Shown here: piece by piece, positions 24,016 to 36,600 of the stretch
Position numbering within the stretch: the first letter of the stretch is position 1
How the letters are laid out: each line of letters starts with the position of its first letter
Source: Ehretia macrophylla
Taxonomy: Eukaryota > Streptophyta > Magnoliopsida > Boraginales > Ehretiaceae
Length of the DNA stretch: 64,000 nt
NCBI GenBank assembly: GCA_037974665.1
Contig: CM075781.1
Location: 39,308,235-39,372,234 of the forward strand
Reading direction: 5' to 3'
The notes under the pieces: generated by a model
Databases searched by the model: none
What the model was told of the DNA's origin: nothing
Seen by the model: only the letters and a program-made list of their open reading frames with translations
Made by a program: the position numbers and the translations under genes

Positions 24016-24374
24016 ACTTATTAAAATTATTATCCGTAGCCAATCCGTTGCTATTTTGGCTACTGCATGGCTACGAACTTTTTTATGAATTTTTTTGCCG
24101 AATTAATTAAATAATCTGTAGCTAATCCGTTGCAAATTTGCCACAGCTACACACTGCTGAATTGACAAAACAAAAAAATTGTGATGCACAAAAGATGTTG
24201 CTTAGCATATTTTTATTTGGTGATACATCGTGAGATATTTTACACTTGAAGAATTATTAGCACATTTTTGTTATAAGGGAGAAACAATATATCATAACTA
24301 ATGATTTCAAGAATAGAGGAAAAATATGAAAAAAGCTAATTATTAGAGGCAAATAAACTTAAGAAAGAAGGGAG

Positions 24375-24494
24375 ATGGCAAGGGGAAAGGTTGAAATAAG
24401 TTAATAGTCAATAGGTGCTACTTTAAAATTTATAATGGCAAGGGGAAAGGTTGAAATAAGTTAATAGTCAATAGGTGCTACTTTAAAATTTATA
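24375..24494. repeat. perfect 60-bp tandem duplication
   Basis: Bases 24375-24434 are repeated exactly at 24435-24494 (unit starts ATGGCAAGGGGAAAGG). Identity implies a recent event. Confidence 0.95.
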
Positions 24495-24859
24495 TTGCAC
24501 ACAAGAATAGCTAGCTAGACAATATATCAAACACTTAGATGCACAATCTACAAGTATAAGGAAATTTGGAAAAGAGAATACAAACTCAAGATTTTCAAAT
24601 GGTTTAGTGAGCCTACTCCACCACCTAAGGTCTTTTTTCCTTAGGTTTTGCACAAAACTCTACTAAAGATGATGCTTCCTCAAACATCGTGAAGCACAAA
24701 CTAACTACAATAATATATCATTTGGAACTAAAAAAGATCAACAAGCCTCTTTAAATGTAGGTGAGAGTTAGACATACTACCTCTATCCTTTGAATTCGCA
24801 AAGGTGTAATTCACACTCTTCTCTTTATAAGAAATCTCTCAGTTCTAATCTAGAGCACA

Positions 24860-25372
24860 AGAGTGTGTGCATATGCATATGCACATGACTTTATATACGA
24901 AAAAGCCTAAATCCTCGCTCACAAGATTTTATACATGGCTAAAATCTAAACTCTTCCCAAATCAATTTTATTTTATTTTTTGGCAAAAACACGAAAAACT
25001 ATTACCACTTGGCTCACCCTCTCACATCCCTCTATGGGGTGTGGCTCTCGCGGCAAGAAATTACAAACTAGAATGTTATATTCATCAGAATGAAAACCTA
25101 ATTCTACTAAGAATGGGATTCCTATCTCGGCTCTCAACATAATAGACTTCTACTTGTCTTTAACTTTCACTTGGGCTTGGACTTAAGAACTTCTTCTCAG
25201 ACTTCATTACATTGGAATCCTCACTTGATAGATATCAACACATTTGCATCATAGTAGGTTAACTGAGTGACTCCAACATCCCTCTCCATGTCGTAAGTCT
25301 GCACTCTTTAAGACTCTTTATGTCCTCATCCTGCCTGCTACCTAGTCTGCAAACTTAGGCTTTGATAACACT
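24860..25372 (-). mobile_element. copia-like remnant next to an LTR
   Basis: 24860-25140 is similar, at an offset of about 691 bp, to the LTR that follows (shared GGCTCACC, GTGTGGCTCTCG, and GCACATG(A/G)CTTTAT words). Just left of the LTR is a primer-binding-like site (GGCTTTGATAACAC), as in minus-strand copia elements. No coding part was seen. Confidence 0.5.
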
Positions 25373-25883
25373 TGTTAAGAATCGGATATACGCACATATA
25401 AAGCACAAAGCATTTAAAAAATCAACACATAGTATTTTTAAAGTGGTTCAATCCTTTCCCTATATCCATGACCCAAAATTGGGAAATCTACTATTTAGCA
25501 ATAATGTTTACAATGCATAGATCTTTTGGATGGAAAAAGATCCAAGCCCTCCCTTACGCTCACAAGGACATGCACATGGCTTTATGCACAGAAAAGCCTA
25601 ACTCCTCACTTGGAAGACTTTATGTACGGTTAAAGTCAAAACCCACCCCAAAGTGACCTTTTTATGGTAAAAGCATGAAAAACTCTCATCACTCGGCTCA
25701 CCTTCCCATACCCCTATTAGGTGTGGCTCTCGTGGCAGGAAATTAAAATCTAAAAAATTCTAATTATAGGAACAAAAATCTAACTCTATAAAGATTGAGA
25801 TTCCTATCTCTGCTCTTAAAGGAATGTCCTTCTACTTGTCTTCAACTTTGACTTAGGCTTAGATTTGACCCAAAATTCCAACA
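25373..25883 (-). repeat. copia LTR (minus orientation)
   Basis: Bounded by TGTTAAGAATC on the left and AAATTCCAACA on the right, so TG...CA, with the primer-binding-like site inside on the left. 511 bp. Its partner, if any, is the diverged sequence at 24860-25140. Confidence 0.6.
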
Positions 25884-26004
25884 AGATTCTTGTTATATTC
25901 AATTAAAATATTTTTCAAAAATGAAACTCTATTTCTTACCATGACATGCTTGATCCCGTTAGTGGAGTCAAGTAATTAATATACAATTGAATAAGAATGC
26001 TTCT

Positions 26005-26480
26005 TGTTAAGCGGTAAATCTGGTGAGGCTGATTTTGGAAAGTACACTTAAGTTGACTTCCCTAAGCCTGCAAAATAGAAAATGGAGCAACAGGGGGTGG
26101 CCTTGTGTTAGCACTCTAATGTTTAAGTTAGCCGGGTGCTAGAAGAAGAAGAGTGTAGATAATTTCAATGAAGATGAATTAGTTAACTCCCTTAAAGAAT
26201 TTTGGGTACGTTTTATACCCTCTGGATGAGAGAGAAATTGACATGTTCTGACACTCGTAGATTCTGTCGAGTGAGCTGTCGTTTGGATAGACTTCCGGGA
26301 CGTTATCGGGAGGTCTGATTTTGGGATGTCATCGGGAGATCTGATTTGGGATGTTATTGGGAGGTAGGTGAGGTACAGAGATTAAATCAATTATAGCGGA
26401 CCTGCCTATTCTGCGTGGTAAAATGGTGCTTCAGGGGCATGAGAGTCTTTTACTAGAGGGCAGTGTTTTTACCCTTATCA
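26005..26480 (-). repeat. left (3') LTR of the Tat element
   Basis: Begins TGTTAAGCGGTAAATC and ends TTTTACCCTTATCA, 476 bp, matching 53490-53964. A purine-rich stretch (minus strand AGAGGGCAAT) lies just inside. Confidence 0.9.
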
Positions 26481-26709
26481 ATTGCCCTCTGATTTTCTGA
26501 GTAGCTAGAGGCAAGACATGAAATTGTCTCTCTAATGTCTCTGCTCGACCTCGATCTTGTCTCGCTGTGTCACTTCGACAGATCATTTACTACTTGTGCC
26601 ACGTGTTGTCTTTTTATTAGTGCGTCAGTTTTCTGGCAGCTTTCCTGAACTGTCGTGACTAGTGTAACTGGCGCAACTTTTGGGCCTCTTAACCTCCCTC
26701 ATTTTTCAT

Positions 26710-26719
26710 CTATAAATAG
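26710..26719 (+). promoter_or_regulatory. TATA box for the antisense extra ORF
   Basis: CTATAAATAG on the plus strand, followed by a pyrimidine-rich leader and an ATG at about 26920 in sequence context GAACAATGGG. It lies inside the element but in the opposite direction to its LTR promoters, so the extra ORF could have its own promoter. Inference from sequence only. Confidence 0.55.
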
Positions 26720-26919
26720 GGGTTTTCTTCAAGTATTCAAATTTCAAAAACTTGGCTTCCCATTTTTCCCTGTATTTCTCCTGCGATCGTCTCCCTTCTT
26801 CTTTAGCGCCCTTATGCTGTTGCGAGTTTTCATATATTCATCAACCCTTTAGGGCTCCTGATTTGTTAGGTACGTTCTTTTAGCCCTTTTTTGCTTTTGT
26901 TCTTGCTTTTTTTTCGAAC

Positions 26920-28264
26920 AATGGGTGGTAGTAGTGGCTCTGATTCTTAAAATCAGTCTGATCATTCTTATGGTGGTGAGGAGAGTAGCGATTCTTCTTT
27001 CAAACCCGGTACTCCTGTAGAGAGGGTACACTCGACTCCCAAGGCTAATCATTCTTACTGAATTTCTCCTAGGGTTTCTACCATAGCGGTCACTTCTCTT
27101 AAGGTTGTCTCTCCTATGAGAATTAATTTAGATCCTTCTGCTCTGCCGCCTATTGGAGCTGTAGTGCCCACCATTGAAGTGGCAGAGAATCCCACCATCC
27201 CAGTGTCATCTAGTCCTAATTCTCTTAGAAGGTTGGAGAGGCCAACTGCGGCTTCTTGTAGAGTGTTAGAGCCGCAGTTCTCTGCTTTAACGCGTAACTA
27301 TCGCATTGGTGATGAATTGGCCTTGTATATTAAGAACGGTGGGGTCGTCCCACCTGGTTTTTCTGTGCAAATCCTATGCAAGCGTGAGAGGGTTTGCCAA
27401 CTTGGTGAAGGAGAGGTCAGTTTTTACATTGACATTTTTCAATTCTGCGTTCTGCCCATTCTTTCTTTTGTTAGAGCTATTTTAAACATTTTCAACCTTA
27501 GCCCTGGTCAGGTGATCCCGAACAGTTGGCGGATGATGATTGGCTTCTATAGGTACCTCAATGAGTTAGGTTTTGACCCGATACCAAATCTCTTCCTTTA
27601 TTTTTACACGATAAAGATCGTTAATGGTCAGGGGTAGTACTACTTCACTACCCAAACAAGAAAGAACATTTTTACGAAGTGGCCTTCCTCAAACAAAAGA
27701 TGGCACTCCAAGTATGTGTATATATCATCTGACGCGGAATGGGATGTTAAGACCCATTGATGCGTCCTTTCGAAGCCCTATCCAACTGGTGGGGTTTTGA
27801 CCCCAGAAGAAGAGGTCGTGGTACGTTTCTTCAAGGGTCGCCCTCGTGTATAAGGCAATCAATATCTAGATTTGGAAGAGGTTCTTAATTCGGGCTTGTA
27901 TGGAGAGAGTCCCCAGGTCCTTTGAGTAGAGCCATATATTTTTGAATGCCCTAGACCTGCTCCTAAGAGTGAGGTCGAAGCGTCTGAGGCCCCTCATTCT
28001 CCCACTGCTGGTGAGCTTGAGTTCTGTAAGTTCTGTTTTATTCTTACTTTCTTTCCAGAGCTAACCGTCTTTCCTTTTTCCAAGTATGGACATTTCTGAT
28101 GAGTTGAAGGCTACCTTGATGCAGCAAGCCCATTGGAAAAGGAAAAGGAAGATGGGATAAGGTGCTAGTCCTTTTAAGAAAAATCATTTTGAGATCGCTG
28201 GAGCAGTTGAGGTGGTGATTCGCAAGGTTGGCGACGAAACTCTTGTAATACTCGAGCTCGACCA
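26920..28264 (+). pseudogene. antisense extra ORF of the Tat element, first part (Transposase_28-like)
   Basis: The plus-strand translation around 27116-27637 contains the LSPGQVIPNSWRMMIGF motif of the family annotated 'putative gypsy type transposon' / Transposase_28 (PF04195 by recollection). In Tat-lineage elements such as Grande an extra ORF lies between pol and the 3' LTR, often antisense. Its function is unknown. An acidic, Ser-rich start (HSYGGEESSDSSFKPGTP) precedes it. The ORF is interrupted by an LTR insertion at 28265 and continues at 30427. Fossil with several breaks. Confidence 0.75.
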
Positions 28265-30426
28265 TGCATTTCTTATTTATATTTATTTCTTTCGTTATTT
28301 TTGAAGAATGTGCCTTTGTGATTATTTGCCTGCATTTAATCTATAGTTAATTGTCTTACTATTTAAAAATCAATTGATATTACGATTAATAGTAACCTAT
28401 TATTAGGTGTTCTTATAACATGAATTAACATTAATCTTAGGGTCGTTACAGGGATGTAAAGCCCATATTGTGACCAAATAGAACTTTTCAGCTGCTTACA
28501 AGAGTATGGGTGATTTTCTTTAACTTTTCGGACCATTTTGGCTGTTTTCCCGATTTTAGGGGTTTTGGTCCGAAAAATGGGTTTTACTTCGGGGCTAATT
28601 ATAGAAAAATCGGGACTCTGCCACGAAAACGGGCATACGTCATTGGGTTTCCTTTAACTTGTACTACTTAATAGCGAAGTTTGGACAAAATTGTATCCCG
28701 ACCCAAAAATACGAAAATCAGGACACCTGCACGCGAAACGAGTGAAAAAACGAAACATTAGTGTCGTTCTCGGGAAGTGACACGTGACTCGGGATATGTG
28801 TCACACATGTGTGGACGTGCCACGCATGTGAGACACGTGGAAGGACACGTGTCACACATGCGTAGATGTACCACACATGCGAGACACGTAGAGGGACACG
28901 TGTCACACATACGTGGACGTGCCACGCATGTAAGACACGTGGAGGGACACGTGTTCCCCCTTGTGTCTACCTTAAGGACCTATATATGGGGGTCACTTGA
29001 CCCCCTGAAATCAAACGGGCAGACAAGTTTTCTCTGGCCCAGTTCTACTAAATTATATCGATTCAATTTAGTTAACGTTCCAAAAGTTTCAAAATCGATC
29101 CGAAGCTTCTCCAATTTTCGGCATCTTAAGGTGAGGAGATTTTATTAAAAATAGCATCTTATATGTTTATATGATTTTATAAAATTATAATATGATTTGT
29201 TATTTTAATATTCTAGCTTAAGATATATAACATATCTGTTAATATTCTTCATTTGTTACATTTGAACTAGGATTAACTTTAATAAGGTATTGTTTCGAAA
29301 TTATTAGCTAAGAGCTAACTGTTTATAAAATTAATCACCCTTTGTGGCTACTTTGTATGATACGGCTTTATTAAGTTATTTGAACTTCCAGTGAATTAAT
29401 ATTGTTAAAGGTACTTAACCGGAGACAAACTCTTTTGTTGTTCTCTACCTACGTGTTTATCAAAGCGCGTGATCATAAATTGTACAAATAATTATCAATT
29501 GTGTATTACGTGAATACGTGTGCATGCCTGTGTGCTATTAAAATTAGGGGTTGCAACCTCAGGTCCGATAGCTTGCACGAACGCTAGGCGGCATAGGACT
29601 TGCCGGTGCTCCCATGTCTATTATGGACCTATTCCCTCTCCCGCTTGGAGATCTCTACCCTCGGGGAGTTGGGTCGTAGATTTTGGATACAATCCGGAGT
29701 ATCCTCTTGGGAGAGATAAGAAGTTGAAATTGTGATCAAGGCTGGCCACCTCGTGAAATACTTGACTTGTTCCTACTCTCGCTTGGTACCACCCTCGGAG
29801 AGCAGTGTCCTACTTTCGCTTGGCATTCTACCCTCGGAGAGTAAGCTAATATGTGTTGTGGTCATATGTCACTAAATGATACTGTTATTAATACATGATT
29901 CAAATGTGATAATAATTTCTACTAGTTATCATATGTTATTATATCTTATATGGATAGTTTGTTAATACCACTGTACGTGATTTGCATCATGATTTGGTAA
30001 AGAGATTGACCAAAAATATTTTAAAAACTCTTCTATTCCATCCTCACTAAGCTTCCCCAGGGCTTACCCTCTTTTCTTCCCCCAGTGCAGGTGCAGCTTA
30101 GCTTGAAATGGAAATTGATTTTGAATGTTTACATGCTCGAAGCCCCTTGCTGTCATAGTTGGGTCCAAGTTGTAAAAGTTGGAGTTTGTTTGTATTACTC
30201 TCGAGAAAAATGGTAGTTGTGTTGAAACCTTAGTTTGTATGTTAGCCGGGTAATTATCAGATCTCAGATGTTGTAACACCCTTTTGTACTTAAATTATTA
30301 TATAAAGGCTTGTTATTGAGTAATTATTTATTTATTGTTCCTTTTAATAAAAATTTATGAACTCTCAATGACGATAAACGCAGACTTTGACCTAGTCTTA
30401 AGAAGGGCCGGGTTGGGGTCGTTATA
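28265..30426 (+). mobile_element. solo-LTR-like insertion in the extra ORF
   Basis: Interrupts the extra ORF between ...VILELD and LPPTNEQ. It ends GGGTTGGGGTCGTTATA, like the other gypsy LTR ends here, and has a TATA word (CCTATATATGGG, 28978) and the hairpin block shared with the other LTRs of this window (29634-29843). The start near 28265 (TGCATTTC) is less sure and a clean 5-bp duplication was not found. A second LTR-end-like word at about 28440-28451 suggests that it may be composite. Confidence 0.65.
28792..28955. repeat. three 51-bp tandem units rich in CACGTG
   Basis: Units start at 28792, 28843 and 28894 and a partial one at 28945 (GGACACGTGT). Each has GACACGTG(T) and CCAC(G/A)CATG words. 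It lies about 30-190 bp upstream of the TATA word at 28978, where LTR promoters carry their enhancers. As 51 is a multiple of three, both strands stay open there, which makes spurious frames. Confidence 0.9.
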
Positions 30427-31370
30427 CCTCCCACTAACGAGCAGTTTGATTCAACATTTTTTGTTAATAAGACTAGGGGGCCACTCCCTTTGGAAGAACC
30501 AGAGAAAGAGGCTGCTGATCCTATGAGCCAAAACACTTAGTCTGCGGATCCTGCGCAACAGGGCGCCCAGCCTCAGCCTGGCATTATTGCCTTTCCTGGA
30601 ATCAGGTTCACGTTGGGCTCTAAGCCTGGTTATGAGAAAGACTCTCGCTTTGAGGAGATTCTGAGTGTTTCCTCTAAGCTAGTCAATTCCCTTACTGTGA
30701 GGGAGGCTCTTGAATACTACCTTAAGTAGGTTTTGCCCTTTCCTGTTGTCAGTTTTGTCTCTTAATCTTCTATTGGTTATGCTAATTTTCCCTTTTTCCT
30801 TATTTGGCAGCAAACCCAAGCTCATTATGATGACATTAAGTATTGCGTTAAGGCTGGTGACCTTGCAAAGGACCTGACGTACATATATTATGAGAAGAAA
30901 ATATACCTCTGTGGCTATGCTAAGTATAGAGATGAGAAAGAGCGGGAGATTTTAGGCCTAAAGGCGTCTCATGAGGCAGAGATTAAGGCGCTAAAAGCTT
31001 AGCACAAGATTGACCTTAATGTTGTTAAGGTTCATTTAAGAAAAACTCGAGCGGGTCTAGCCTCTACTCAACAGCTTGCCTATGTGTTAAGCGTGGTATT
31101 GAACACCTCGCTAGCAAATAATGAAGCTCAAGCGGTTGTTGAGGACTACAAGCGTAGTGACGAATACCGCCTAGTTTTCTCCCAAGCCTATTTCAAAGTC
31201 AGAGCCGTGGCGTCACTTAGGGTCAAGAGATCTCTTTTATGTGAGCTGAAAAGCTGGCTATAGCCCGTGGTGTCGAGATTGACTTCTCTTCTTTGCTGAA
31301 ATAGTCTACTTCTGACCTAGAAGCTGATGATGATCGTGTGGACGGTGGTAGTCCTTCTGATGCTTAGCTT
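30427..31370 (+). pseudogene. antisense extra ORF, second part (coiled-coil-like tail)
   Basis: The same reading sense resumes with LPPTNEQFDSTFFVN and LEEPEKEAADP. Later pieces are charged and helical (EILGLKASHEAEIKALKA, and VVEDYKRSDEYRLVFSQAY), as in the C-terminal coiled coils of plant gypsy-type 'transposase 28' proteins. Fossil. Confidence 0.65.
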
Positions 31371-33048
31371 AGTTTGCTAGTTTTTGAGGTCTTCTTGTTG
31401 ACCTTCTTTTTGATATGCAGCTAACTTTATTCTTCGCTTTGTGGGAAGTTTGGACATCCTTTTATTTTCTTGTTGTTTGTTTTTTCTTTATATATATATA
31501 TGAGAAATGCCATGATATCTTCTTTAGCCTTTTCAGGGCTTTTTGTGTTTGTACGTATGTTTTTCTTTTTATTTGTGCATGCTTTGCTGTCAATTTTTCT
31601 TGACATTTTTTGTGATCACTTAAACGCAACTACTAGTTGCTTGCTAGATTGTTCCACAGCCTTACCGCTTATCGGTTTCTTTAGCGCTTTTTAGAAGCTC
31701 TTTTTAGCAATTTGGAGGGTCAAACCTTGTGGTTTTCAACCTTGGGTCCTGTCTTAACGACTTTCGACCTTTTTAATACTTGTAATAATGAGCTTTACAA
31801 AGATATAGGAAAAGAATTTGTATTTCATTGATAACTTCTGATCATTACACAAAATACTTTTTAAGATGCTTGATATGCCAAGCATTTTAAAGTTCTTTCC
31901 CATCTAACTCGGCCAATTTATAAGTTCTTGGCATCAGTTCTTCTATGATTTTGTAAGGGCCTTTCTAGCGTGGCCCAAGTTTCCCAGGGTAGGATCAGGT
32001 CAAAAACATGCCTTTCTTAAGACTAAATCTCATTTTTGCAAATGCTGAGGGAGGACGAGCTTGGTACAACTTCGTTCCATGGCTCTCTTGTTTTCTAGTA
32101 TTCTGATATGAGCTTTTAGCCTAAACTCTTTCGCTAGGTCAAGGTCTGTCCTCATGACCCTGTTATTTGTTCCTTCATTGAAGCTTAAAGTTCTAGGAGT
32201 TGGCGAGCCCCTACCTCCACTAGTAGCACCGCCTCTGTCCAATACATCAGACAAAAAAGAGTTTTCCCCGTTGCTGAGCTTAGAGTCATCCTCATTGACC
32301 ATAATACCTCGGGGAGCAGCTCGGCCCACAAACCTTTGGCGTTCTCTACTTTTGTCCTCAAAGCCTGTAAAAGAGTTCAGTTAGTGACCTTGACTTGACC
32401 GTTGGTCTGTGGATGAGCTACAAATGCAAATCTTAGTGATATGCCTTGTTCTTCGCACTATTTTTTAAAGTATGCATAGTCAAATTGTGTGTCGTGGTCG
32501 GTGATTATGATTCGTGGAATCCCGAACCTACAGACAACATTTTTCCACAGGAATTTCCAAGCAGCTTTGTCGGTTATGGTGGAGGTCTACTCGGCCTCTA
32601 CCCACTTTGTAAAGTAGTTGACGGCTACAAAGATGTATTTTTTCTAACCAATGCTAACTGGGAGCTTTCCTATGATGTCCAGTCCCCATTGGGTGAAATG
32701 CCATGGGTTGATGATGCAAGTCAGCTTAGTGGCTGGTAACCTTCGAATCCTTGAGAATCTTTGATAGATGTCACATTTCCGCACAAAGTCTCTTGCATTC
32801 TCATGGATCGTAGGCCAGTAGTATCCTTGTCTTAATATTAATCGAGCAAGGGCTTGGTATCCCAGGTGATTTCTGCATATCCCCTCATGGACTTGTTGGA
32901 GTACGTACTTCTCTTCTTCCCTATCCACGCATTTGAGCAACGACCAGGTGAACGATTTCTTGTACAACTAATCTCCGTTCATTGTAAATCGGTGAGCTCA
33001 ACATTCGATTATCCTGGCTTCATTTCTCTCACCCGGGAGTACTCCGTC
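31371..33048 (-). pseudogene. integrase region of the Tat element
   Basis: Minus-strand pieces at 32644-33048 contain the H2C2 zinc-binding part (VHEGICRNHLGYQALARL, then RKCDIYQRF) and the start of the catalytic core (PWHFTQWGLDIIG). 32030-32160 holds the integrase C-terminal part (LDLAKEFRLKAHIRILENKR). 31371-32000 to the left is a non-coding spacer. Fossil. Confidence 0.8.
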
Positions 33049-33612
33049 TGTGCAACTCCGCACGAGGCTCATATACATTTTATAATATTTCATATATTTT
33101 TGCAGCATTTAATGTGCATTTATATCAATTAATGTGCATTTACCTTGGTTTACTTGCATTTATCTCGTTTAACATGTAAATGAGTGTAATAGCGTGCATT
33201 CGAGAACCTTAGAGGTTGTAGATGATAATTAAATTTTATAAAATTAAATTAACTAACCAAAATAATTAAAATTAGAACTACATAATAATACTATACATTC
33301 ACACTACTGGAAATGCATTTATATCATTTAACGTATGTTTGTATTGTTTTATGCGTATTTGCATTGTTTAACATGCATTTAAAATTAATAATGTATATTT
33401 TAGTATTTTAGTTATCATAGACATTAATTAATTGCAACACAATTACAATGGCTAACTAAACTAGTTAAAACACAACAAAGTGGCAAACTAGAAGTTAGTA
33501 GTTAGTTAAGGGGCAATTTGGTCATTGAGCTTGAATAAATATCATCTACCTAACATTATATACACACATACATACAAAACACACTCTCACTACACTATAC
33601 ACACACATATTA

Positions 33613-36600
33613 TGAGGCCCGACCCTGAATAACATGTCTTACCTCGATTTGCGTGCCTTAGACCCAGAATTATATGACTGACCTTGAATTCCGTGCCTTG
33701 TCTTGGTTTTCGTGCATGTCTCATCATACGTGTCTTTGTGAGGCCCGATCTCGATTTGCGTGCGATACCTTGATTCGTGTGTTCTAACCTTGAACGGCGT
33801 GCCTTAGCCTAGGTTTAAGAGTCGTGTCTTGATTTACGTGCCTTGCATTGATTATGCGCATTCATTTAGAGTTACGTGCATTTACTTGGAATACGTGCAT
33901 TTGTCTCGTAGTTCATGCCTTACCTCGTAGTGCGTGCCCTAAACCTAGGAAAGCGTGCCCGCACGCTAATCAATAAAGCATCCTACACAAAGCACTAGGC
34001 TATAGAATAACCCTACAAACTCTACTAACTAATATTTTAATCCTAAGTCAATGCACTAAAAGACAAAACGCTAAACACTATACAATCTTTATTCTTTATT
34101 CTTTTGCAAAATCCATGCACCTCAAATTTCACACTTATTATAACTTATCATACCATAATTTGAATCTGAAATTTCAGCCTTGTATAGCTCATTTGGCCGA
34201 CCATATCTTGCAATTTGACAAGCATTTGCATAAATTAAAACATTCCTAGACAAACTATGACATAAACACATCAAACAATGAATACAAAACTCCAAAAACA
34301 CACCACCATGCATGCTTGTCTTGGCCTCCTCACCATTGTGTCTCCTCACAATTTAAAATGCTCAAAAGATGATACCATTTCAGATTTTGCAAGGCCATAT
34401 GGTCGACACACACACTTAGGCATCCTCAAAATCTCATTTGCTCACAAACACTCTCTCATTCTCTCATTTGCTCTCTCTTTCTTGGCCTTGGCTGCGTCTT
34501 TTAGCTCCATAGCCCAAGCTCTCATTCTAAGGCTCTCCTAGGCACTCAAGAACTCTAAGAAACTCAACCATAGCAGCCCAAGCAAGCAAGAAGCAAGAAA
34601 AACGCATGCAAGCTCATAGAACTCACCATTCTCGGCCTTAGGTATGTTTTGCTAGTTTTCTTCCATTTATTTTGGTTTCACCCACATGCACACCATCCTC
34701 ACATGCTAACTCAGTTAGGAATTAAAGGAAAACAAGCTATCTCTCTCGGCCAAAGCAAGGAAGAAGCCTTTGTGCATTTTGAAGAGCATTTGAGCATCAT
34801 TGATCATCAATAGGCTAAGGTGAGGGTTAAACTCTTTTGAAAGCTTTCAAAAATCACATGCATTCCTTCATATGACTATATTTACCTCTGTAGTTGTTGT
34901 ATATGTGTGTATATGAGCTTATATGACCATGCATGGCTAATTTTTTGGTTATAAATTGAAGATAGGTAAAATCGTGTAGCTGGCAGATTTTTGACTTAGT
35001 AGAGCGAAGTGTATTTGGCCTAGTAAATGATGTTGAAAATACATGAAAATTGGTAAGTCACTATTTTTGCGAATTCTGAGCATTTTTTGTAGAAATAGGC
35101 CAAGGCCAATTTTGAGTCTAAGGCTTCCAAAATGGAAAAACATCGAAAGGTATATAAATCTAGAAAAATTGGAAATTCGAAGTAGAATCTGGCAGCCTTC
35201 TGACCTCGTAGAATGAAACTGTTTTAGCCTATAAAATGATGTCAAAAATGCATGAAAATTGGTAAGTTGCTAGATTTTGTAGTTATGGACATTTTTGTCA
35301 GAAATAGGCTAAAGCTAAATCTGATTCTAAGACCCTAAAAAATGGAAAACATTGTAATGTGTCTAAAACTGGACAGTTTTGCGTACTCTCACGGTTTTGG
35401 CCATAACTCCTAAGTCCGAACTCCAAATGATGCGAGGTTTGTTCCTAGATTTAAATCACTCATTAAGCTTCAATTTGACACTTGGTAAACTGAAATTGGA
35501 GATTGTTTGCTTGTCTAAATGAATGTGGGAAAACAGACCATTGCAGTGAGGTTTTTGTTTAGTGATATGCTTAGAATCATGTTGAGACCTTCCTTGAGGT
35601 ATTGAATGCTTGGAATTGTGGCACTTAGATGTAGTGTGGACTGTTGTGGCTGGTTGAGGTTGCTTAATTTGATTGATGTATGGCTTGGGATCATTAATTG
35701 ATGAATGGTTTGCTTAATCACATGTGCAAGCACGGAATTGAGGCCCTAGCACTCATGACTATTTGCTAAGGGATGACCTTATGTTTAAATGTGTTTAATT
35801 GTGTGGTTAATAGGCTGCCCGGATTTGTCCTTATGGCCCTAATATGATTCTCGATGATTGCATGATTGATAAGTGCGTTATTCTTGTACCCGGTCTCTTG
35901 GGCGTCGTTGCATACTTGTATAATCTTAATACTTGATACATGAACCCCGAAATGAGTTATATGACTTGATTTATATGTGTTGTTTGGCTGCCCGTTTAAT
36001 GTTCATATGACTCTATGTGTTTTACAAAGTGAAATTTCATGTCAAGCATGTCTCGTTCGTTTACTTGGCAATATGTGATCTTGAAATTGCTCGGAGGAAA
36101 CCTACATTGTTGTTCTCCTAATGTGAATTGTTAAAAGATATTCAATGGTTTATTTGAACATGATTACTTGGCTTCCCATGAAAGTTTAATTGCTTTCAAA
36201 TGGATATATGAAATGATTATATGTTCTTACAATGCCTTATATGCCAATATGTCAAAATGTGATCATATACTTGCTCGGAGGCAACCTACTTTGTTGACCT
36301 CCTAATGTGAAATGTTAAATGACATAAATGGGCATTATATACAAGGTTGCAACCTTTCATTGTGGCATGGTAGCGTTTCACGAACGCTGGGTAGCATAAG
36401 GCTTGCCGGTGCTCCTGTGACTACCATGGTCCAATTCCCTCTCTCGCTTAGCATTCCACCATCGGAGAGTTGGGTCATAGGATTTCGGGGTACATCCGGA
36501 GTACACCCAATTGGGAGTGATAAGTGAATGATTGAAGTCGGCCGCACAATTGTTATCGAAAATGATCTTGAGAGCAAATGCTCACCGATTAATCTTGAGA

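Noticed and set aside
28718-29148. Open frames on both strands with HVRHVEGHVS-like and VTRVLPRVSH-like repeats
   Set aside because: They come from the 51-bp tandem repeat, whose length is a multiple of three. No domain and no conserved start.
28265-30426. Clean 5-bp target duplication for this insertion
   Set aside because: The flanks (gacca and cctcc) do not match, so the boundaries are reported as approximate.
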